From Singulisphaera sp. GP187 (lineage in GTDB: Bacteria > Planctomycetota > Planctomycetia > Isosphaerales > Isosphaeraceae): a stretch of 64,000 nt of DNA. The notes below the pieces were generated by a model. The model was not told the origin of the DNA. It saw nothing but the letters and a program-made list of their open reading frames with translations, and did no database searches. The stretch lies in contig NZ_FSRB01000002.1 in NCBI RefSeq assembly GCF_900129635.1, positions 648,727-712,726 on the forward strand, read 5' to 3'. Numbering within the stretch: the stretch's first letter is position 1; every line of letters starts with the position of its first letter. Both the position numbers and the translations under genes were made by a program. Positions 1 through 7,667 of the stretch are shown in pieces.

Positions 1-120
1 TCTTCCGTGCCCTGGGCTGGGCTCGAAGGAAGATAGCGGTTCCGTGGAGCCGATGACAAGCCGGGAATCGCCACTTGTTGGCGGCGGTCATCCTTGACTT
101 CGCACGCCCGGAAAGTTTCG

Positions 121-206
121 CTCGCCCTAACGGCGAGCAGGGAGCGTCAGCTCCCTGTCTTTGTGAGAGAGAAGAGGCAAGCGCGATCAGACAGGGAGCT
201 TACGCT
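121..206. repeat. Palindromic intergenic repeat, family R3
   Basis: Arms at 144-159 and 190-205 pair with one mismatch around the core GAGCTCCCTGTC-type sequence, and a small CTCGCC/GGCGAG hairpin precedes them at 121-137. Related copies lie at 15080-15110 and 38318-38422. The T run after 206 could make it a terminator for rightward transcription. The first 120 bases of the window show no gene. Confidence 0.6.
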
Positions 207-231
207 TTTTGTTTATCATGAAAATTGACGA

Positions 232-2160
232 TCAAGTCTTTTGTTCAAAATCAACGTCGATGACTTCTTCTTCCCCCTTGCCCTGTTTTTGCCCCGCGCC
301 TCCGTTCGACGATGTGGCGGCTCCTGCTCCCGCCTGGCCTCCAGGTGTGGCCGCTGATGCGGCGTAGAGGTGTTCGGACATGGCCTGGCTGGCCCGTTGC
401 AGGTCCTCGAGCGCCTGGTTGATCGCGGCGGTGTCTTCCCCGGTCTTCACCTGGTTGACCTTGGCGATGGCGCCTCGGACCGCAGCCATATCGGATTCCG
501 AAAGTTTGCCCTTATTCTCCTCGAGGAGTTTTTCCAGTTGGTAGACGCGCTGTTCGGCACTGTTGCGGGCCTCGGCGAGATCGCGACGGCGCTTGTCCTC
601 GGCGGCGTGCGCGGCGGCGTCGTGCTGCATGCGCTCGATCTCGTCCTTGGTCAGGCCGCCGGACGATTCGACCTTGACCGACTGCTCCTTGCCGGTGCCC
701 TTGTCCTTGGCGGAGACCTGGAGGATTCCGTTGGCATCGAGGTTGAACGCCACCTCGATTTGAGGCGTTCCCATGCGGGCGGGCGGGATCCCGTCCAGGT
801 TGAACTCGCTGAGCAGCCGGTTATCGGCCGCCATCGGCCGCTCGCCTTGATAAACCTTGATCGTGACCGCGGTCTGGTTGTCGTCGGCGGTGGTGAACGT
901 CTCTTTCTTCTCGGTCGGGATCGTGGTGTTCCGCTCCACGAGCTTGGTGAAGACGCCTCCCTTGGTCTCCAGGCCGAGCGAGAGTGGGGTGACGTCGAGC
1001 AGGAGCAGATCCTTGACCTCGCCGGTCAAGACCGCGCCTTGAATCGCCGCGCCGACGGCGACGACCTCGTCGGGGTTGACCCCCTTGTGGGGCTCCTTGC
1101 CAAACAGTTCCTTGACGATCTGCTGGACCCGTGGCATCCGAGTTGCGCCGCCGACGAGGACGACCTCGTGGATCTCCGCCGGGGTGAGCTTGGCGTCTTC
1201 GAGCGCCTTGCGGACCGGCGGCTTGACGCGCTCGAAGAGTGCGTCGGTCAACTTCTCGAACTGGGCGCGGGTGATCACCGTCGTGAGGTGCTTGGGGCCG
1301 TGCTGGTCGGCGGTGATGAACGGCAGGTTGATGTCGGCCTGGGCCTGGAACGAGAGGTCTTTTTTGGCCTTCTCGGCGGCTTCCTTCAAGCGTTGGAGGG
1401 CCATCTGGTCTTGGCGAAGATCGATCCCCTGCTCTTTCTTGAAGGTGCTGGCGATGTCGTTGATCAGGGCCTCATCCCAGTCGTCGCCCCCCAGGTGGGT
1501 GTCGCCGTGGGTGGAGAGGACTTCAAACACGCCGTCGCCAACGTCGAGGATCGAGATGTCGTAGGTGCCGCCGCCGAGGTCGAAGACGGCGATCTTCTCG
1601 TTCTTCTTCTTGTCGAGTCCATAGGCGAGGGCCGCGGCGGTCGGCTCGTTGATGATTCGGGCGACTTCCAGACCGGCGATCTGGCCGGCGTCCTTGGTGG
1701 CCTGGCGCTGGCTGTCGTTGAAGTAGGCGGGAACCGTGATCACGGCCTTGCGGACCTTGTGTCCGAGGTGGCTCTCGGCGGCCTCCTTCAGCTTGCGGAG
1801 GATGTAGGCCGAGATCTCGGGGGGCGTGTACTCCTTGCCGCTCACCTGGATTTTGACGAAGTCGTCGGGGCCGCCGACGATGGTGTACGGGACCATCTTT
1901 TCCTCGGTGGCGACTTCCTTGTGCCGCCGCCCCATGAACCGTTTGATGGAATAGACCGTCCCCTTGGGGTTGGTGACGGCCTGGCGTCTGGCCGGCTCGC
2001 CGACGAGGACCTCTCCCTTGCTGGTGAAGGCGACGACCGAGGGGGTCAGCCGGCTGCCCTCTTGGTTGGGAATGACCGTCGGCTCGCCCCCTTCCATCAC
2101 CGCCACGACGCTGTTGGTCGTCCCCAGGTCGATCCCAATAATCTTTTCGCCTTCTGCCAC
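232..2160 (-). CDS. dnaK: Molecular chaperone DnaK (Hsp70)
   Basis: Cytoplasmic ATP-driven Hsp70 chaperone that normally works with DnaJ and GrpE; neither partner is in this window. The first ATPase signature GIDLGTTNS is at residues 9-17, DLGGGTYD lies near residue 194, VLVGGATRMP near 335, and the interdomain linker DVTPLSLG near 390. The C-terminus ends in the typical acidic EEEVIDVDFE tail. At 642 aa it is full length. The start codon is GTG, chosen because a strong GAGGAGG stands about 7 bases before it. It is the last gene of a leftward stress group with HdeD-like, YfdX-like, TerB-like and Hsp31 genes. No CIRCE operator was recognised upstream. Whether this is the only or a secondary DnaK of the genome cannot be judged here. 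Confidence 0.97.
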   Translation of the reverse strand: MAEGEKIIGIDLGTTNSVVAVMEGGEPTVIPNQEGSRLTPSVVAFTSKGEVLVGEPARRQAVTNPKGTVYSIKRFMGRRHKEVATEEKMVPYTIVGGPDDFVKIQVSGKEYTPPEISAYILRKLKEAAESHLGHKVRKAVITVPAYFNDSQRQATKDAGQIAGLEVARIINEPTAAALAYGLDKKKNEKIAVFDLGGGTYDISILDVGDGVFEVLSTHGDTHLGGDDWDEALINDIASTFKKEQGIDLRQDQMALQRLKEAAEKAKKDLSFQAQADINLPFITADQHGPKHLTTVITRAQFEKLTDALFERVKPPVRKALEDAKLTPAEIHEVVLVGGATRMPRVQQIVKELFGKEPHKGVNPDEVVAVGAAIQGAVLTGEVKDLLLLDVTPLSLGLETKGGVFTKLVERNTTIPTEKKETFTTADDNQTAVTIKVYQGERPMAADNRLLSEFNLDGIPPARMGTPQIEVAFNLDANGILQVSAKDKGTGKEQSVKVESSGGLTKDEIERMQHDAAAHAAEDKRRRDLAEARNSAEQRVYQLEKLLEENKGKLSESDMAAVRGAIAKVNQVKTGEDTAAINQALEDLQRASQAMSEHLYAASAATPGGQAGAGAATSSNGGAGQKQGKGEEEVIDVDFEQKT

Positions 2161-2304
2161 GATGAACCTCCTCTCGAGTGTCCGACGAGCCAGGATCCAA
2201 GGTCGACGTCAGTCAGGTCACGCACGAGCGTTGGGAACGAGCCTCACGAGGGCAAAGGGGACGAGTGAATCCGTCGGCAAGTCGTGATTTCTTAGGGTCA
2301 AGGG

Positions 2305-2916
2305 TTATGCGAAGTTCGGTGGACGTTTGATGATCGACTCGCTCGGGTCGATCACGGGATGGCCGATTCCATGGATCATGAGGTGCGACCAACTCCGCAT
2401 CCGGAATCCGAGGACGATCATCAGCACGCCGAAGGCGATCGAGTACGCTCCGATCAGCCAGACGACGGCCAGGGCCCCGGTGACTGGCCTGACGATCAGG
2501 GCCAGTCCAAACAGGACGGACAGCATGCCGCTGATCGCCAGCAGCCATTCGCCTTCGATCTCCTTGCGGAGCCGGAGGGCCGCGATGATTTCGAGCACGC
2601 CCGTGAGGACGGCCCAGAACGCGATCAGGTAGAGTAACGCCAGCGCCGTGATCCCCGGCCAGGCGAATGCCACGATGCCCACGGCGACGCCGAGCAGGCC
2701 ATCAATGAGCAAGGCCCACCAATGCTGTCCCCCCACCGGCCGCCCGGAAATGGCCGCAGCGATGGTGAAAAGGCCACCGACCAGGGCGAAGGCCCCGTAG
2801 AGCAGAATCAAGCTCGCCAGGGTGATCCCCGGCCAGGCGAAGGCCGCGACCCCGAAGAGCACCGCGACGACACCGCGCAACACCAGGGCCCACCAGTTCC
2901 GTGCCAAGACGACCAT
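2305..2916 (-). CDS. HdeD-like DUF308 membrane protein
   Basis: A 203-aa inner-membrane protein with about six hydrophobic segments arranged as repeated helix pairs, each rich in the pattern G-(I/V)-(A/L)-x-F-A-W-P-G-I-T. That repeated FAWPGIT motif (near residues 25 and 85) is characteristic of the HdeD/DUF308 family, whose E. coli member is induced in acid resistance. ATG start with GGGAGC six bases upstream. It sits between dnaK and the yfdX-like gene on the same strand. In E. coli both hdeD and yfdX respond to acid-stress regulators, so their proximity here supports a stress role; the exact activity is unknown. Family assignment is firm, function is inference. Confidence 0.85.
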   Translation of the reverse strand: MVVLARNWWALVLRGVVAVLFGVAAFAWPGITLASLILLYGAFALVGGLFTIAAAISGRPVGGQHWWALLIDGLLGVAVGIVAFAWPGITALALLYLIAFWAVLTGVLEIIAALRLRKEIEGEWLLAISGMLSVLFGLALIVRPVTGALAVVWLIGAYSIAFGVLMIVLGFRMRSWSHLMIHGIGHPVIDPSESIIKRPPNFA

Positions 2917-3121
2917 TTTCTTGCTCCCATGCGTGAATAGAGATTTGAATCAAAAAGGATGCATTGGTTGAGTTTTTTTGAGCCATTCCCTTCCCTACCG
3001 TGGGGGGCGGACTCGAGGACTTTTCGGGACAGTAACGAGGACCAACCGAGTGATCGCCAGCCACTCGGGCGGTCGTTTCGAGACCCGGTCGCAGTTGCCG
3101 TCGTCATCGCTATTGCCGACG

Positions 3122-3143
3122 GCCCCCCGCGATTGCGGGGGGC
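3122..3143 (-). terminator. Hairpin downstream of the yfdX-like gene
   Basis: Perfect 9-bp arms GCCCCCCGC and GCGGGGGGC around the loop GATT, 28 bases beyond the stop of the leftward yfdX-like gene. There is no clear U tract, so it may only attenuate transcription into hdeD and dnaK. Confidence 0.55.
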
Positions 3144-3170
3144 GTGGACCGGTGGGTCAAGAACTGGTGA

Positions 3171-4199
3171 TTAAAGATGGTGATGGAGCCATGTGTTGAC
3201 TTTGTCCCACCAGTGCGTCGCCGTTTGGCCCTGGCGTGCTCGCTCGGCGGGGCTGGTGGGGTGGGTTCGCTCCAGGCGGAGCTGGTTCTCCATTTGGTCG
3301 ACCTCACGCAGGAGATCATCTACATCCTTGCGCTTGTCTTTCGGGAGCACTTCGCGGTAGACCATCAACCGCTGATGAGCGACATTGATATTGGTCATGG
3401 CCTGCTCGGTGTTGTTCTCTTCCAAGGACCGCTTCGCAAACCAGATCGCGTCCCGGGCGGAGGCGAGTTCGGAGTCCTCCTTGAAGGAGCGGAAATCGAG
3501 GCCACGGACCAGGGCCATCGCCAGCGCCTTGGAGGCGACGTCGGCCTTGTTCTCTCCGAGGGCCTTGGTTGCCCTCGTGAGCTGGGCCTCGATCGGGTCG
3601 AGTTTGGCGATGGCCTCCGTGATGACTCGCTCGGACTCGACAACCTGGAGGCCGGCGACCGCAAATGCATTACGTCGGGCCTCCACGATCGGGGCCAACG
3701 TCTGGGAATGGAGAATCCCCGCGTATAAGGGAATGTCGTCGTCCTGGATCGTGAGCTCGTCCTCGAAGATCAGTTTGCCGTCGGGGGCGACGGTCTTCGT
3801 ATGGACAATCGTCTTGGGCAGCATCTTGCGGATCGCCAAGGTTCCCTCACGCCCCTTGGTCAGTTCCTTGAGCGCCCCAGTGGGATCGTCGGCATCAAGC
3901 GCAACGCGAGCCTTCTCGATGTGCTCGAAGATATCCACCATCAGCAGCGAGAGCTGCCGCTGATCTTCTTGGGGCAGGCTCCCCGTGGTCTCGTTCGTCA
4001 GCTCGGTATGATACCCCTTCTCGGTGCCGAAGGTTCGGACAACGCGAGGGTTGTTCTTCTCCTTGTTGGTTTCTTGGTCCTTGGTCGAGGTCGAGGACGT
4101 CTGCTGCCCCCACGCCGGCCCAGCGGTAAACCCGAAGACCAGCAGGCATGCGGCCAGAAGTCGCCACGTGGATCTCGACTCTGAATGACGGTCTCGCAT
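3171..4199 (-). CDS. Secreted YfdX-like protein
   Basis: A 342-aa protein with a classical signal peptide (residues 1-31, a hydrophobic LLAACLLVFGF core ending in PAWG/QQ). After a Gln/Thr/Lys-rich linker, residues about 75-320 form an all-helical region. Its layout (paired helices with A-rich repeats, a central beta-like stretch near PDGKLIFEDELTIQDDDIP, then more helices) recalls the YfdX family of periplasmic stress proteins. E. coli YfdX is about 210 aa, so this protein has extra N- and C-terminal sequence. ATG start with AAGGAGAT upstream. It lies upstream of hdeD and dnaK on the same strand, with a hairpin at 3122-3143 between it and hdeD. The family call is from general resemblance and gene context; an unrelated helical secreted protein is possible. 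Confidence 0.6.
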   Translation of the reverse strand: MRDRHSESRSTWRLLAACLLVFGFTAGPAWGQQTSSTSTKDQETNKEKNNPRVVRTFGTEKGYHTELTNETTGSLPQEDQRQLSLLMVDIFEHIEKARVALDADDPTGALKELTKGREGTLAIRKMLPKTIVHTKTVAPDGKLIFEDELTIQDDDIPLYAGILHSQTLAPIVEARRNAFAVAGLQVVESERVITEAIAKLDPIEAQLTRATKALGENKADVASKALAMALVRGLDFRSFKEDSELASARDAIWFAKRSLEENNTEQAMTNINVAHQRLMVYREVLPKDKRKDVDDLLREVDQMENQLRLERTHPTSPAERARQGQTATHWWDKVNTWLHHHL

Positions 4200-4229
4200 G
4201 ATTGGATCTCCTTAAGTTTTGGTGGCTGG

Positions 4230-4634
4230 TCAACCTCCCGAGGTGCGTTGCTCGGGTGGATACTTCATGCATTCTCCGAACAGGGCATCGAATTCCGGAC
4301 TCAGCTCAGCGGCCTCCCCCTTGAGTTGCCGCAGGAACTCGCGTTCCTCGTCTTCGACCTTGTCGTCCTGAAGAACCATGCGTCGGAGCCATTCCGACTT
4401 CTCAGGTCCGATCCGGCCGTCCGCCAGGATGTACTTCTTGATCGAGTTGTAGAAGAATTGCTCGAAGGCATGCGTGCGCTGTTGCACTCGCTTGTGCAGC
4501 TCGACCAGGAAATCGGCCTCTCTGAGGTTGAACGTACCGTTGGTCAACAAGGCGCTGCGAAGCACCTCGATTTCATGGCCTTCCACCCGTCCGTTGCGGA
4601 GGATCCGCTCTTCAAGTCCGCGTAAATCGACCAT
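4230..4634 (-). CDS. TerB-like helical protein
   Basis: A 134-aa, charged, all-helical cytoplasmic protein. It contains a duplicated acidic loop-helix pattern, ILADGRIGPEKSEWLRRM near residue 71 and QDDKVEDEEREFLRQL near residue 90. This resembles the TerB tellurite-resistance fold, where DGxIxxxE loops may bind metal. ATG start with GGGAGA upstream. It ends 30 bases before the yfdX-like gene, so the two are probably co-transcribed. No other ter gene is nearby, so a tellurite role should not be assumed; TerB-like domains also occur in general stress modules. The fold call is moderate and the role unknown. Confidence 0.6.
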   Translation of the reverse strand: MVDLRGLEERILRNGRVEGHEIEVLRSALLTNGTFNLREADFLVELHKRVQQRTHAFEQFFYNSIKKYILADGRIGPEKSEWLRRMVLQDDKVEDEEREFLRQLKGEAAELSPEFDALFGECMKYPPEQRTSGG

Positions 4635-4806
4635 GATTGAGTCTCCCGAAAAATATAAAAAAAGGGCCCCCCCTCGAAGGGTTTGGGTTCCTTGAGGTTC
4701 GGGGCTCCGGGCTGACGGGATGCCCCGTTGGTTGGGGCGGGATCCGAATCACTCATCTGCGGGGCCGACCGAGGTCGTGCGCGGGACAAACCGACACACA
4801 GCGAGT

Positions 4807-5544
4807 TCACGCGTCTTGGAATGAGCTCGAGACCTGGGCGCTCAGCCAGGCAATCGTGGCTTCCGCGACTCCAAACGAGGAGGTGGGGTTTTGCCCGGTC
4901 ACGAGGTTGCGATCCGTGATGATATAAGGCATCCAGGACTTCCCTGACTGGAAGTCGGCCCCTTGGTCGCGCAGCCTGGTTTCGAGGAGGAACGGCATCT
5001 TGGCCGCCAGCCCGACCTCGTGCTCTTCCTGGTTCGTGAACCCGGTGAGCCGATACCCCTGAAACGTCCAGGTGCCGTCCGCATGAGTGGCCGGCAGCAG
5101 CCCCGCGGAGCCGTGACAGACGGCGGCAATGAGCTTGTGGTCCTCCTGCATGCGACTGAGGATTTCCCCGAGCTCCGGCGAGTGAGCCAGGTCCTGCAAG
5201 GGGCCATGGCCCCCTGGCAGAAAGATTGCGTCGTAGGAGTCGACCTGGGCCTGGGAGAGTCGTTCCAAGACGAGTGGGTGCTTCAGATCCTCAAGCGAGT
5301 CGAGATACTCCTTGAAGTGCTTGATCACCTTCGACCCTCCCGAGTTTTTCTCCGGAGTCAGGCTTTCCTGATCAAGCGGGGCCGGGACGCCGCCCGGCGT
5401 GGCGATCTCCACGATGAAACCGGCCGTTTTGAACAACTCGTGAGGGACGACGAGCTCCTCGGCCCAGAAGCCGGTCTTCCGAATCGTCCCATCGATCAAG
5501 GTCAGGTGATCGACCCCAGTCACGACCATCAGGAGTCGGATCAT
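4807..5544 (-). CDS. DJ-1/PfpI family protein, Hsp31 (HchA)-like
   Basis: A 245-aa member of the DJ-1/PfpI superfamily. The nucleophile-elbow motif AVCHGSAG places the catalytic cysteine at residue 143, followed by His144. A GGHG strand-turn is at 111-114, and acidic residues in FWAEE (29-30) fit the conserved glutamate. The long insertion between the first strands and the pattern GFxxEEL...PGG are those of Hsp31/HchA-type glyoxalase III and chaperone proteins, not of short PfpI proteins. Known relatives convert methylglyoxal or protect and repair proteins under stress. ATG start with AAAGGAAC upstream. First gene of the leftward stress group, 173 bases before the TerB-like gene. The superfamily is certain; glyoxalase versus holdase activity is not. 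Confidence 0.88.
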   Translation of the reverse strand: MIRLLMVVTGVDHLTLIDGTIRKTGFWAEELVVPHELFKTAGFIVEIATPGGVPAPLDQESLTPEKNSGGSKVIKHFKEYLDSLEDLKHPLVLERLSQAQVDSYDAIFLPGGHGPLQDLAHSPELGEILSRMQEDHKLIAAVCHGSAGLLPATHADGTWTFQGYRLTGFTNQEEHEVGLAAKMPFLLETRLRDQGADFQSGKSWMPYIITDRNLVTGQNPTSSFGVAEATIAWLSAQVSSSFQDA

Positions 5545-5958
5545 GTTGTCGTTCCTTTCGCCTCGGCACGTTCGTCGTCGATCCCGCGCTTTTCCCGTCC
5601 CGGACGATCGAACCTTGCACTCAAGTCAGCAGACGCAAGGGGTGCGCCATGCGATCGGTGCGGGGCGGGATCTTTTGGGTGGATCGTCTTAACTTTTGGA
5701 TTTGCAACAGGTTGCGAGCAGGGATGGGCGGTGTGGGACGTGAAGCGAGGGCGGTGGGCGAGTGATCCCCGGCACGGAGATCGGGTGACACTTTGTCGGG
5801 CCTACTCAGAGTGAGCGACATCTTGGCGAAGCGGCGCGCCGTGGTTTTTCCCAACCGCGCGGCTCCTGCGTTCGCTTTTTTGAACCCATTCTCTCGCGCG
5901 GCGAACGTGGGCATGCGCAAGGCGTTGGCAGGGAGCAAAGTTCGCCAGCTCCCGGCGC
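5545..5958. other. Intergenic stretch without a recognisable gene
   Basis: About 410 bases between the Hsp31-like gene and the Cys-rich mini-protein. Open frames here lack a ribosome site and protein-like composition. It probably holds the promoter of the leftward stress group, but I could not assign boxes. Confidence 0.4.
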
Positions 5959-6138
5959 CTACCTGGGCTTGGAGTCACTTCGCTCGGCATACCCCTGGCA
6001 CCGGAGGACCGGCTGGCTGGGGTATTTCACGAACCGAGCATCGGTTTGCGACCGTTCGCAGAGCAAGAACCGGGATCCTTTCCCTGAGATGATCACCCTC
6101 ATCCCCTCGCAACGTTCACAGAGGCTCACTGTCATCAT
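5959..6138 (-). CDS. Cys-rich mini-protein, probable zinc-binding
   Basis: A 59-aa protein with four cysteines at 7, 10, 27 and 47: a CxxC pair (SLCERC), then FLLCERS and LRCQGY. The spacing suggests a small zinc ribbon or another metal knuckle. The start was set at the ATG at 6138 because AAGGAG stands six bases before it; an upstream in-frame GTG at 6207 would extend the protein into a palindromic repeat and has no ribosome site. I recall short proteins with this CERC...GKGSRFLLC...YP pattern as common in planctomycetes, but no function is known to me. Its small size, strong ribosome site and conserved-looking Cys pattern support a real gene. Confidence 0.65.
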   Translation of the reverse strand: MMTVSLCERCEGMRVIISGKGSRFLLCERSQTDARFVKYPSQPVLRCQGYAERSDSKPR

Positions 6139-6182
6139 CGTGATCTCCTTGCCAGAAAGGAGGTTGAACGGAGAAATAAATC

Positions 6183-6288
6183 TCAGATTTTTAACCACGA
6201 ATAACACGAATAGTTCAAGGATTTAGAATTAATTAATTTTTGGTTTTGTTTGTTGTTTTATTCGTGTTATTCGTGGTTGAAAATCTTA
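6183..6288. repeat. Long AT-rich inverted repeat
   Basis: 30-base arms at 6183-6212 and 6259-6288 match at 28 positions; the inner 20 bases (AACCACGAATAACACGAATA) pair perfectly. The spacer is about 46 bases and AT-rich. It differs sharply in composition from the GC-rich surroundings. It lies just upstream of the mini-gene at 6138 and could be a mobile palindrome or a bidirectional terminator. Confidence 0.8.
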
Positions 6289-6410
6289 ATTTGGGACGTG
6301 CCCACCCCAAGGTTGACCACGCCGAAGCGTCAGCCTGCTCATTCTGCCGTCCGTGACGAGCCGGAGGCCGCTCCCTTGGGATCGGACGCGTTGTCGGCTT
6401 GCGATGAAGA

Positions 6411-7436
6411 TCACTCTTCCTCGCGCAAGGCTTCGATCACGCTGACCGGCGAGGGGGTCGCAATGATCCGCGCGAGCCGGAAGCCGGCGGCTGCCAGGAG
6501 GTCGCGGAACTCGTCCGCGGTCCGCTCTCGTCCCCCGGTCATCACGAGCATGTTCAAATCCATGAACTTGCCCAGGGAGGGCTCATTCCGTGGCGGGATC
6601 ACCGACTCGACCAGGAGGAGCCGGCCCCCTCGAGCCATCGCGCGATGGCAGTTCTTGAGGATCGCGACACTCTTGGCGTCGTCCCAATCGTGAATGATCC
6701 ACTTGAGCGTGTAGATGTCGCCGCCGCCGGGGACCGACGCGAAGAAATCACCGCCGACGGCCTCGATCCGTCCTCCCAGCCCCTCCGCGCTGAGGAGGCC
6801 GTTTTGCCCCTCCGCGACGACCCGAGGCGCATCGAAGAGAATCCCCTTCGCCGTCGGGTTCGCCTTGAGGATCGCAGCCAGGAAGGTGCCGTGTCCCCCT
6901 CCTACGTCCACCACGGTGCGGCCATGGGAGAAGTCGCAGGAGCGGACCACCGCCGCTTCGATCGACCGGGTGAGCCCGGACATCGACTCGTTGAAGACCT
7001 GGGCGACCTCCTGGTTCTGAGCGTAATACTCCCAGACCGGCATCCCGAAGTGGTGGTCGAAGGCGATCTCCCCGGTTTTCACGCTCTGGAGGACGTTGCG
7101 CCAGGCGTCGTAATGGTCTTCGCCCAACTCCGAAATCGCACTCGCCCGGAGCGAGCCGGGAACGCCGGACCGGAGGACGTCGCTCAGGGGCGTCGCCGCG
7201 AATCGCCCTTGCTCGTCCTCAAGGAAAATTCCGGTGCTCGCCAGCGCCCGGAGCACCCGGTACAGCGAAGGGGCGTGCGTGCCCGTCGCCGCGGCCAATT
7301 CGTCGGCCGACTTCGGCCCCTCCTGCACGAAGTCGGCAAGTCCGAGCTTCGCGGCGACGTAGACCGCCCGCGAAGTCCAGAAACCGTTGATGATCTGGAA
7401 GAGCTGCTCGGTAGGGGAAGGCGTCGCTTGAGCCAT
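6411..7436 (-). CDS. SAM-dependent O-methyltransferase (Methyltransf_2 type)
   Basis: A 341-aa class I methyltransferase of the plant/bacterial small-molecule O-methyltransferase type. Residues about 8-95 form the winged-helix dimerisation domain (FQIINGFWTSRAVYVAAKLG, then a typical LYRVLRALAS helix). The SAM-binding motif VDVGGGHGTFLAA lies near residue 170, followed by the acidic FDAPRVV strand, the GGDFF motif, the catalytic-loop motif LKWIIHDWDD and GGRLLLVES. Relatives methylate hydroxyl groups of phenolics, polyketides or carotenoid precursors; the substrate is unknown here. The start at 7436 is chosen over 7454 because AGGAGG lies six bases before it and overlaps the longer version. 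It stands alone, with no biosynthetic partners in view. Confidence 0.88.
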   Translation of the reverse strand: MAQATPSPTEQLFQIINGFWTSRAVYVAAKLGLADFVQEGPKSADELAAATGTHAPSLYRVLRALASTGIFLEDEQGRFAATPLSDVLRSGVPGSLRASAISELGEDHYDAWRNVLQSVKTGEIAFDHHFGMPVWEYYAQNQEVAQVFNESMSGLTRSIEAAVVRSCDFSHGRTVVDVGGGHGTFLAAILKANPTAKGILFDAPRVVAEGQNGLLSAEGLGGRIEAVGGDFFASVPGGGDIYTLKWIIHDWDDAKSVAILKNCHRAMARGGRLLLVESVIPPRNEPSLGKFMDLNMLVMTGGRERTADEFRDLLAAAGFRLARIIATPSPVSVIEALREEE

Positions 7437-7667
7437 GCAAATCCTCCTGGGCATGAACCGGGGAAGGTGGAGACCTTAACCCGGTGTTTTGTTCAACGCA
7501 ATCCATCTTAAATAACGATGTTGTTGGTATAAACGATCAATCGAATGAAAAAGAATGAGAGAATGGCGGCATACCCTGGCCGAGGCAAGTCCGCCTTCGC
7601 CAGCCCGGAACTGGTACGGCGCCAAGTGACGTGAGACGATAAGATACGCGACCTCACCCCGGGTATC

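Noticed and set aside
370..2268. 632-codon open frame antisense to dnaK
   Set aside because: It mirrors the dnaK codons, has no known-domain character and no ribosome site; high GC and codon bias create it.
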